Part shown: positions 6,672 to 12,145 of the stretch, piece by piece
Layout of the letters: every line of letters starts with the position of its first letter
Numbering within the stretch: position 1 is the stretch's first letter
DNA from: Candidatus Omnitrophota bacterium
GTDB lineage: Bacteria; Omnitrophota; Gorgyraeia; Gygaellales; Profunditerraquicolaceae
Direction: 5' to 3'
NCBI GenBank assembly: GCA_016867005.1
Contig: VGKM01000021.1
Location: 1 to 12,145, forward strand
Length of the DNA: 12,145 nt
The notes under the pieces: generated by a model
The model's database searches: none
Told to the model about the DNA's origin: nothing
The model's input: the letters and a program-made list of their open reading frames with translations, nothing else
Translations under genes and position numbers: made by a program

Positions 6672-9364
6672 AGAAGCTTTTTATCTGTTTTTGTTTAATA
6701 TCTTTTCTCTCCATCCAAATTTTCCCCGCCTACGGATATCAGATGATCCCCGACCTTCTTTTTAAGACAGGTGTTTCTTTGTATAAAGAAGGAAGGACTG
6801 ATGAAGCGCTGAGCCAATTCAAAAAAATATTATTGATCGACCCGGATTTTACTCCTGCTTTGGAATATATCAGGAAAATTGAAAGTGGGGGCGCGGCTGT
6901 GGTTAAGTCGGCGCCTGTATTAAAAAGGCCTCTACCGGTAAAATTATCTCCGCCTAGTTATCCGGCAAGGCCTGCAGCTAAAACTCCTGAGGCGCCGGCT
7001 TTAGTTGAACTCGGCATCCAGCAGGACCTCACGCAGGAAATAGTAGAGATAGAACAAGATAAGAACATAATCGTCAAGGGCCGCAATATCAAAAGATTCC
7101 TGGTAACCTCCCCTAATATTCTTCAGGCTGAGAAAAAGAACGCAGATGAATTAGTGGTAACGGGAAAAGAAGTGGGTTATTCTTATCTGCAGGTCTGGGA
7201 TGAAACCGGCAGAAAGACCCTGGAATTTTTTACAGCTTACCCAAAGCCCGATATCGAGACCCTGGATTTAGAGATGCGTTCGGCAGAAGAAAAGGCGCAG
7301 AACTTTAAATTGGGCTATACTTTTGACTGGTCGCTATATGAAGAGGGCAGGAGCTTAACTACACTGGCCAGGTCCAGCTATTCATATATCCACGACTTAA
7401 CGCTTGCAGGAGAAACTCCTTATGGAGACCTGGATTCGGCGCTGTCAATAAACCGTTTTGATACAAAGACAGAATTAGGCCATTATACAATAGGCCTCAC
7501 TAACGGCAAGTTCGGCCCATTCAGCGATTTTACTTTACGGGGCTTTGATTTTTTTGATCTACCGCCTGATTTTTCCAATCTTGCCTTTCCCGGCATAAGC
7601 TTAAGGGGGGCGATGCTTGCTTCGCCGGCGTTTGATAAAAAAATCAACTACACGGCTTTTTACGGCCAGGAAAACTGGTCTGGTTTCGGCAACCTTTCTC
7701 CGGAGATAAACAAAAGAAGAGAGTCCTACCTCGACGGCCTGAACCTTAAATACATCCCTGACCCGGGCAAGCAGGAATACCAGTTTACCGCAGTGCATGG
7801 CTTCGGCAAGGACAGAAGTAAAGACCTCGGCAGTATGAATTATGACCTGTTGGGAAAGTTTAATTTTCAGGATTGGAAACTGAAGTATGAGGCGGCAAAT
7901 AATTCCGAGGCATTTGCCAATATGTTGAATGTAAATTATGTCATCCCTAAGCTTAACTTCGGGGCGGAATTCAGGAATATCAATAAAAAATTCACCAGCT
8001 CCACCGGGAGCAGCTCAAACCAGGGTGAGCTGGGCTGGCTCTTTAATTTGTATTATGAGCCGAAGGATAATCTTTCGATGCAGGCAAATTTTGACCTATA
8101 CCGCGACAGGTTATACCCTGCGCAGGACAGCGACAGCCGTTTTAATCAGGACCTTGACTGGGGCCTGAATTACAGGATCGACCCGAGCTCATCGCTCAGG
8201 ATGAATTATTCTTTTCAGAACGACCTGGGCAAACTTTCTCAATACCGTTACCAGAACGGCAATATCGGCCTGACAAAAAATATTAAACTGGTCAAGGATA
8301 TCAACTTTTATGCCGATTATTACCATCAGGAAAATACAAACTATGCCGCGCACAGCTCCGATTATGTGAATGACCGCGTTTATGCCGGTATAAGGGTCAA
8401 TCTCTTCCGGCCGCTGTATTATTATATCAATAGAGAAATGAACTGGCTCAGGGAGAGTTTTACCGGCAATCGTTCTAAACCGAGCGCATTTGAAACCGGC
8501 CTTGATTGGTCCAGCCAATTGGGGAAAAGCCCCTGGTATGGGTCTATGCGTTTTACTTATCGCGATGAAGAAGACACCTTGTCTAATTTAAGCTTCTTAA
8601 GCGGCGAGGACTATATTGAAGGTTATTCGGAGCTTTCTTACAGGCCTACTACTGATTTTGAGATGTACGGGTCATGCCGGATGCGCAATGTCTGGGCGGA
8701 TAACCCGCGTACGGAAAAACATTTTGAGGCTAGTATCAACGGAGGGATGCGTTACCTTTGGGATACCGGCATCAGCTGGCAGCCGGTGGGCATCATCGAC
8801 GGCTACGTATTTAAGGATTATAATTCAGACGGCATTATGGAAAAAAATGAACCCCCGGTAGGCAAAGTGAAGGTATGGCTCGGCAAAAACAGGTCGGCTG
8901 AAACCGATATTTTAGGTTATTATATTTTTGATAATGTGCGCGGCCGCCGGGCGTTTGTCAATCTTGATACGGCGACTATCCCCGAAGGGTTTGTCCTTAC
9001 TGTTCCGGCGACACAAGGCGCTTTTATAGGCCAGGGGCAGGCCGCCCGCCTTAATTTCGGGGTCGCTTCGAGAACGGAAATTTACGGGTTTGTATTTTTG
9101 GATATTAATGATAACGGTATTTTTGATAAAGATGACCCCAGGATAAGGAATGTGGTTCTGCGTTTGGAAGATGATACCATAAGAGTTACTGATGCCAGCG
9201 GAAGATATTCATTCTCCAGTGTCAAGCCGGGAGAGCACACAATACAGTTGGACCTGGAGAGCTTGCCGGTTTATTATCTGCCCAAGGTGCCCCTGTCAAA
9301 AAAAATCACCCTTTCTGAAGGGGTGAGTTATCCTTACAACATACCGGTCAAGAAAAATCAATAA
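6668..9364 (+). CDS. Outer-membrane usher-like protein: TPR, pilus N-domain, barrel, two SdrD/CNA-B-like domains
   Basis: An 898-residue exported protein with signal peptide about 1-23. In order: one TPR-like hairpin (about 30-62, AGxxxxA-type EGRTDEALSQFKKIL), a Pro-rich linker (82-110), a secretin/pilus-assembly N-terminal domain (about 115-192; QDLTQEIVEIEQDKNIIVKG, LVVTGKEVGYSYLQVWD), then about 490 residues (210-700) of alternating aromatic/polar strands as in an outer-membrane beta-barrel, and two SdrD/CNA-B-like beta-sandwich domains at about 709-798 and 804-890. Each of these starts with a Ca-binding-type loop (DYNSDGIMEKNE, 717-728; DINDNGIFDKDD, 812-823) and holds a D-x-x-G-x-Y-x-F motif (TDILGYYIF; TDASGRYSF). 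Classical ushers also place two beta-sandwich domains after the barrel, so this is likely the export pore of the operon; the N-terminal half is unlike FimD or PapC. No other membrane pore is encoded nearby. The start overlaps the chaperone stop. Confidence 0.75.
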   Translation: MKKLFICFCLISFLSIQIFPAYGYQMIPDLLFKTGVSLYKEGRTDEALSQFKKILLIDPDFTPALEYIRKIESGGAAVVKSAPVLKRPLPVKLSPPSYPARPAAKTPEAPALVELGIQQDLTQEIVEIEQDKNIIVKGRNIKRFLVTSPNILQAEKKNADELVVTGKEVGYSYLQVWDETGRKTLEFFTAYPKPDIETLDLEMRSAEEKAQNFKLGYTFDWSLYEEGRSLTTLARSSYSYIHDLTLAGETPYGDLDSALSINRFDTKTELGHYTIGLTNGKFGPFSDFTLRGFDFFDLPPDFSNLAFPGISLRGAMLASPAFDKKINYTAFYGQENWSGFGNLSPEINKRRESYLDGLNLKYIPDPGKQEYQFTAVHGFGKDRSKDLGSMNYDLLGKFNFQDWKLKYEAANNSEAFANMLNVNYVIPKLNFGAEFRNINKKFTSSTGSSSNQGELGWLFNLYYEPKDNLSMQANFDLYRDRLYPAQDSDSRFNQDLDWGLNYRIDPSSSLRMNYSFQNDLGKLSQYRYQNGNIGLTKNIKLVKDINFYADYYHQENTNYAAHSSDYVNDRVYAGIRVNLFRPLYYYINREMNWLRESFTGNRSKPSAFETGLDWSSQLGKSPWYGSMRFTYRDEEDTLSNLSFLSGEDYIEGYSELSYRPTTDFEMYGSCRMRNVWADNPRTEKHFEASINGGMRYLWDTGISWQPVGIIDGYVFKDYNSDGIMEKNEPPVGKVKVWLGKNRSAETDILGYYIFDNVRGRRAFVNLDTATIPEGFVLTVPATQGAFIGQGQAARLNFGVASRTEIYGFVFLDINDNGIFDKDDPRIRNVVLRLEDDTIRVTDASGRYSFSSVKPGEHTIQLDLESLPVYYLPKVPLSKKITLSEGVSYPYNIPVKKNQ

Positions 9365-9371
9365 AGATAAT

Positions 9372-9650
9372 TTAGCGGCTGTAGATAGTTGTAACGGCTA
9401 CGGCCTGCGCTTCTCCTTTCACCAGCCGGATCTCTTCTTTTTTATTTTCAAAAACTACCGGATTACCGGAAGTTTCTTCCGCGGGTTTAGCTGAGGCGTT
9501 TTCTTTAACCAAAGGCACATTAACACCGGCAATCTCAGGGATGGTGCAGGATATTCTGACAGAATAACTATCCTGAGCATAAGATAGCGGCATATATATC
9601 ACAGCCAAAATTGCCAGTAATATTAAGGAAATAACCGAGGTTTTCAGCAT
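9372..9650 (-). CDS. Small secreted protein sharing the pilin-like N-terminal motif
   Basis: A 92-residue protein with a signal peptide (about 1-25, ending SYA) and a mature chain of about 67 residues ending TIYSR. The mature start VRISCTIPEI-x3-NVPL (31-47) aligns without gaps to residues 26-42 of the pilin-like subunit on the other strand, with 7 of 17 identical (R, I, E, I, N, V, L) and most of the rest conservative. The middle is Pro/Ala/Glu-rich. There is one cysteine. ATG at 9650 has AGGAGGG at 4-5 nt; the in-frame TTG at 9653 is too close to that site. It converges on the usher-like gene with a gap of 7 nt and has its own promoter. I do not recognise a named family; a minor or regulatory subunit of the same fibre is possible. 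Confidence 0.75.
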   Translation of the reverse strand: MLKTSVISLILLAILAVIYMPLSYAQDSYSVRISCTIPEIAGVNVPLVKENASAKPAEETSGNPVVFENKKEEIRLVKGEAQAVAVTTIYSR

Positions 9651-9667
9651 CAAACCCTCCTAAACAA

Positions 9668-9696
9668 AATATAGCATGCAGCCATGGCCGTTTCAA
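9668..9696 (-). promoter_or_regulatory. Promoter of the small secreted protein gene
   Basis: Minus strand TTGAAA (9696-9691), 17-bp spacer, TATATT (9673-9668). The predicted start near 9661 would leave a leader of only about 11 nt, with the Shine-Dalgarno at its very 5' end, which is unusually short. Confidence 0.6.
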
Positions 9697-9717
9697 GGAA
9701 ACCAGGGATAAAAAGAA

Positions 9718-9746
9718 TTGCCCGTCGCATTTTTTCCTGTTATAAT
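9718..9746 (+). promoter_or_regulatory. Promoter of the AEC transporter-smpB-ssrA unit
   Basis: Plus strand TTGCCC (9718-9723), 17-bp spacer, TATAAT (9741-9746). The predicted start near 9753 falls inside the dyad at 9747-9777. It is divergent from the promoter at 9668-9696. Confidence 0.6.
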
Positions 9747-9777
9747 AACCTCTTCCACGCCGGGTGTGGAAGAGGTT
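9747..9777. promoter_or_regulatory. 12-bp perfect dyad between -10 box and Shine-Dalgarno of the AEC gene
   Basis: AACCTCTTCCAC (9747-9758) and GTGGAAGAGGTT (9766-9777) form a perfect inverted repeat with 7 nt between, extendable inward by one wobble and one G-C pair. It begins directly after TATAAT and ends 3 nt before the GAGGAG Shine-Dalgarno (9781-9786). It could be an operator at the transcription start or a 5' mRNA hairpin. No U-run follows, so it is not an intrinsic terminator. Confidence 0.7.
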
Positions 9778-9792
9778 AAAGAGGAGTAAGTT

Positions 9793-10749
9793 ATGTTTTT
9801 AGAGTCATTTAAGGTCACCGGCCTTGCGGTTACGCAAATATTTATCCTTGCTGCAATCGGCTATATCCTGGTGAAAAGAAATATCTTAGGAGAGGCATGC
9901 CTTGATACTTTAAGCCGCCTGACAATCGAGATCACCCTGCCGATACTTATTTTTTGCCAGTTGATCAAAGATTTTAGCTTTACCCTTTTTCCCAACTGGT
10001 GGATTTTTCCGTTGATAAGCGTATTGATCACGGCATTGGGGCTTGTTATCGGAAAAGTTTTTTCCGTATTTATAAGAGGAGAGGAGCATAAAGTCCAATT
10101 CATGGGCCTGGCTGCTTTTCAAAATTCAGGATATCTTCCGCTTGCGCTAGTCGCGGCACTGCTGCCCCAGGATAAAGCCGGGACAACATTTATATATTTA
10201 TTCCTGTTTCTTCTCGGGTTTAACCTGGTCATGTTTTCTTTCGGGGCCCGAATGCTTGAGTCCAATAAGAGCAGGAAATTTGATCTATTAAGTTTGTTCA
10301 GCCCGCCCGTAGTAGCTACGCTTGGGACGCTTTTTCTGGTGTTTATCGGAGCGCCAAAATTGGTCCCGGAGTTTATCTACCGGCCGCTTAAGCTCGTCGG
10401 TGAATGCACCCTGCCGCTTGCAATGATCGTAGTCGGTGGCAACCTCGCGCAGATACATCTGGGCAGGATCAATTTTAAAGCCATTGCTTTGCTTGTTTTG
10501 GCGAAGCTGATACTTTTACCGGCATTCGGGCTTTTGTTTTTCAGGCAATTCCCTGTGCCGGAGCTTATCGGGTTATTGATAATTATTGAATTGGCAGCGC
10601 CATCTGCGACCCTTTTGTCGGTTATTAACCGCCTGCAGAAAAAAGAAGACCTGTTGATCGGGCAGGGGATATTTTTCGGCCATCTCATAAGCCTGGTGAC
10701 GTTACCTGTGTTTTTAAGTTTATATTTCAGCGCTTATATGGTAAAATGA
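9793..10749 (+). CDS. AEC family transporter (auxin efflux carrier-type permease)
   Basis: A 318-residue inner-membrane protein with about ten hydrophobic segments in two halves, the usual size for bacterial AEC (PF03547) carriers, which move small organic acids or amino acids. Family marks are ALGLVIGKVF in the third segment, FQNSGYLPLAL (109-119, the conserved N-S-G-x-L-P-L type element), PLAMIVVGGNLA (208-219) and AAPSATLLSVI (268-278). The substrate cannot be told. The ATG follows GAGGAG by 6 nt. The stop overlaps smpB as ATGA, so the transporter and the trans-translation genes share a transcript, with no obvious functional link. Confidence 0.88.
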   Translation: MFLESFKVTGLAVTQIFILAAIGYILVKRNILGEACLDTLSRLTIEITLPILIFCQLIKDFSFTLFPNWWIFPLISVLITALGLVIGKVFSVFIRGEEHKVQFMGLAAFQNSGYLPLALVAALLPQDKAGTTFIYLFLFLLGFNLVMFSFGARMLESNKSRKFDLLSLFSPPVVATLGTLFLVFIGAPKLVPEFIYRPLKLVGECTLPLAMIVVGGNLAQIHLGRINFKAIALLVLAKLILLPAFGLLFFRQFPVPELIGLLIIIELAAPSATLLSVINRLQKKEDLLIGQGIFFGHLISLVTLPVFLSLYFSAYMVK

Positions 10750-11201
10750 AAAACAGTACCGCTACAAATAAAAAAGCATACAGGGATTACGAGATAATTG
10801 AATCTGTTGAATGCGGCATCGAACTTAAGGGCTCGGAAGTAAAATCCTTAAGGGCAGGTAAGATCAATCTTGATGATAGTTTCGCCAGGATTGAAAAAGA
10901 GGGCGTTACATTGTATAATACACATATAAGCCCTTATGAGCAAGCCAGTTACATGAATACCGACCCCGTAAGGCCGCGCCGCCTGCTTTTACACAAGGGG
11001 CAGATTATTAAGCTGAGCGCTAAAGTCAATCAAAAAGGGTTTACCCTGGTGCCGTTAAAAGTTTATTTTAACGAGCGGGGATTTGCAAAATTAGAATTAG
11101 CTCTTTGTAAAGGAAAAAAGCTTTATGACCGCCGGGAGGACATCAAGCGGCGGGAAACGGACCTTGCCCTGAGAAGGGTGATTAAAAGCAGAAGGAAATA
11201 A
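10746..11201 (+). CDS. smpB: SsrA-binding protein SmpB
   Basis: A 151-residue basic RNA-binding protein of normal length. It binds the tRNA-like domain of tmRNA and brings it to stalled ribosomes. Family marks are NKKAYRDYEI (8-17), GIELKGSEVKSLR (24-36), and the basic C-terminal segment GKKLYDRREDIKRRE (123-137) followed by a positively charged tail that enters the mRNA channel. Its start overlaps the transporter stop by 4 nt. The ssrA gene begins 4 nt after its stop, so protein and RNA partner are adjacent and probably co-transcribed. Confidence 0.97.
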   Translation: MKNSTATNKKAYRDYEIIESVECGIELKGSEVKSLRAGKINLDDSFARIEKEGVTLYNTHISPYEQASYMNTDPVRPRRLLLHKGQIIKLSAKVNQKGFTLVPLKVYFNERGFAKLELALCKGKKLYDRREDIKRRETDLALRRVIKSRRK

Positions 11202-11205
11202 AATA

Positions 11206-11600
11206 GGGGGTGAAAGGGTTCGACTTAAAGCAACTGGGTAAGGGCAGCATGCCGCGGATGCAAGGTAGGCCGCGTTAACAATCCTTGCACAATACAAACG
11301 CAAACACACCAGTGTTCAGTCGTGCACCAATGGCAACATTGATGCCGGCTGGCGTTCCAGCCTTAGGGTTTAATTAAACCCTAAGCCACTTTTCGTCTTT
11401 CCTACGTGGCGAAAAAGTGCACTAGTAGGATAGCTTAGGAAAATTTGCCTTTGGGGCCTGAGCGAAATTCAAAAAGGCTGCGTCTTGCGCAATCTTGTTC
11501 ACTGGAGTGCGCAAGATTAAGTTTAAAAAATGAACTAAGCATGTAGCGGCTTTTATCTGGTTATTTAAGGACGGCGGTCCAATTCCGCCCACCTCCACCA
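11206..11600 (+). ncRNA. ssrA: Transfer-messenger RNA (tmRNA)
   Basis: A one-piece tmRNA of 395 nt. The 5' GGGGGTG pairs with CACCTCC before A-CCA, and CCA is encoded (11598-11600). GGGTTCGAC (11216-11224), helix 2 (CTTAAA at 11224-11229 with TTTAAG at 11564-11569), and the conserved GAACTAAGCATGTAGC near the 3' side are present. Pseudoknot 1 is CGCGG/CCGCG (11253-11257, 11270-11274) with GCAAGG/CCTTGC (11260-11265, 11283-11288). Pseudoknot 2 uses TCCTAC with GTAGGA. The resume codon GCA at 11300 lies 11 nt after pseudoknot 1, as in E. coli. The T-loop reads TCCAATT, with C where U55 is usual. No separate promoter is evident, so the 5' end is probably made by RNase P from the smpB transcript. 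Confidence 0.97.
11300..11377 (+). other. tmRNA tag reading frame (25 codons, non-canonical end)
   Basis: From the resume codon GCA the frame reads ANTPVFSRAPMA, then TLM, and ends PAGVPALGFN before TAA at 11375-11377. The stop lies in the loop of a perfect palindromic hairpin (CTTAGGGTTT/AAACCCTAAG, 11362-11385), the usual place (H5). The tag is much longer than the common 8-15 residues and lacks the -LAA ending read by ClpXP. The other two frames do not give -LAA either. Confidence 0.7.
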
Positions 11601-11635
11601 AAAATTTCCGACGCAGAGTGCATACCAGATATTTT

Positions 11636-12145
11636 ATGACAAAATTATTTAAATTATTATTACTAGTTACCAGTTGTTGTTTACTGGTTACTTTATTTTC
11701 CGGCTGCGGCACATGCCCTGTTAGGGAAGATCTCGTTACTTATGATATCAAGGGCACAACGTATGTCCCCTTGATACCTTTATGCGAAAAAAGAGGAGTT
11801 GCCTGGGAATACGACACTTATTCCAAAACTATAAGCTTGTCAGGAGGGACGCATAAAATAAGCTTAAGAGTCGGCGATGCCTTAGCGCTGGTCGACGGCC
11901 GGCCAGAACACCTGCGCCATCCTGTAGAGATCTACCAAGGGGTAATTGTCGTACCTTTAAGGTTCAAAGAACTTGTATTTGACGATTTGTTTAAATATTC
12001 CCCGTGTACTGTTGTAAGGCCAAAAGGCGAATTCCCCCTGACTTCAATAAAGAAAGTCGTAATAGATGCCGGGCACGGCGGCAATGACCCGGGAGCTATC
12101 GGAAGGACCGGCCTGCGCGAAAAAGACGTCAATCTTGATATTGCA
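11636..12145 (+). CDS. N-acetylmuramoyl-L-alanine amidase, lipoprotein, 5' part
   Basis: The first 170 codons of a gene that runs off the window. An N-terminal signal segment ends in LFSGC (C24), a probable lipobox, so the enzyme is likely membrane-anchored. VTSC at 11-14 fits the lipobox pattern but would leave too short a signal. Residues about 35-128 look like a copper-amine-oxidase-like N-terminal domain (PF07833-type: YDIKGTTYVPLIPLC, VGDALALVDGRP, GVIVVPLRF), which in other proteins binds cell wall. From 140 the Amidase_3 zinc hydrolase starts: VVIDAGHGGNDPGAIG (141-156; first zinc ligand H147) and REKDVNLDIA (161-170, with E162 as likely second ligand). It cleaves the bond between muramic acid and L-alanine in peptidoglycan. 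It begins 36 nt after tmRNA with no clear Shine-Dalgarno. Confidence 0.88.
   Translation, partial: MTKLFKLLLLVTSCCLLVTLFSGCGTCPVREDLVTYDIKGTTYVPLIPLCEKRGVAWEYDTYSKTISLSGGTHKISLRVGDALALVDGRPEHLRHPVEIYQGVIVVPLRFKELVFDDLFKYSPCTVVRPKGEFPLTSIKKVVIDAGHGGNDPGAIGRTGLREKDVNLDIA

Noticed and set aside
8189..8518. Minus-strand reading frame of 109 codons inside the usher-like gene
   Set aside because: It is antisense to a long gene with clear domains and has no promoter or ribosome-binding site of note.
11199..11204. TAAAAT as a -10 box for ssrA
   Set aside because: It would start transcription around 11211, inside the mature tmRNA, and no -35 box is found at the right distance.
11422..11712. Minus-strand reading frame of 96 codons over the tmRNA 3' half
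   Set aside because: It lies across the folded tmRNA and the start of the amidase gene; the RNA structure and the amidase explain the sequence.
1..12145. CRISPR array, insertion sequence or phage genes
   Set aside because: I found no spaced direct repeats, transposase, integrase or terminal inverted repeats in the window.

Overview
The window looks like chromosomal DNA from a diderm (outer-membrane) bacterium outside the usual model phyla. Candidatus Omnitrophota or a neighbouring lineage is my best guess. It rests on the pairing of a DUF5752 protein with a TreT-like glycosyltransferase, on a secreted fibre-type gene set with an outer-membrane barrel, and on general sequence style. No 16S gene or other decisive phylogenetic marker is present, so the assignment is inference.

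Layout, left to right. (1) 27-1911: DUF5752 protein and a GT4 glycosyltransferase of the trehalose-synthase (TreT) type, 1 nt apart. (2) 1919-2326, minus strand: a cold-shock protein gene with its own 3' terminator and a leader of about 115 nt that contains a second, terminator-like hairpin plus U-run. (3) 2336-3510: a divergent promoter driving a 51-codon Cys-rich microprotein that overlaps an ArsP/YraQ-type permease. (4) 3522-3642, minus strand: tRNA-Leu(CAG) with a near-consensus promoter. (5) 3671-9364: a four-gene operon for a surface or secreted fibre system: a large secreted three-repeat protein, an abundant-looking pilin-like subunit, a two-Ig-domain periplasmic chaperone-like protein, and an 898-residue outer-membrane usher-like protein. 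A small secreted protein on the opposite strand (9372-9650) carries the same N-terminal motif as the pilin-like subunit. (6) 9718-11600: an AEC-family transporter, then smpB, then the tmRNA gene ssrA, tightly packed. (7) 11636-end: the 5' part of a lipoprotein N-acetylmuramoyl-L-alanine amidase with a copper-amine-oxidase-like N-terminal domain.

The most interesting region is 3671-9650. By architecture it resembles a chaperone-usher pathway: subunit with strong Shine-Dalgarno, chaperone with two beta-sandwich domains, outer-membrane barrel with two C-terminal beta-sandwich domains. However, the barrel protein starts with a TPR and a secretin/pilus-type N-terminal domain and ends with SdrD/CNA-B-like repeats, and no protein is an obvious member of a classical family. 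It is a candidate for an undescribed chaperone-usher-like system. The second notable item is the tmRNA. Its fold and resume codon are clear, but the encoded tag is unusually long (25 codons) and does not end in the usual -LAA.

Gene-free stretches: 1912-1976 holds a terminator; 2178-2410 holds the csp leader and divergent promoters; 3511-3750 holds the tRNA and two promoters; 9651-9792 holds two divergent promoters and a dyad. No CRISPR array, insertion sequence or long direct repeat was seen.
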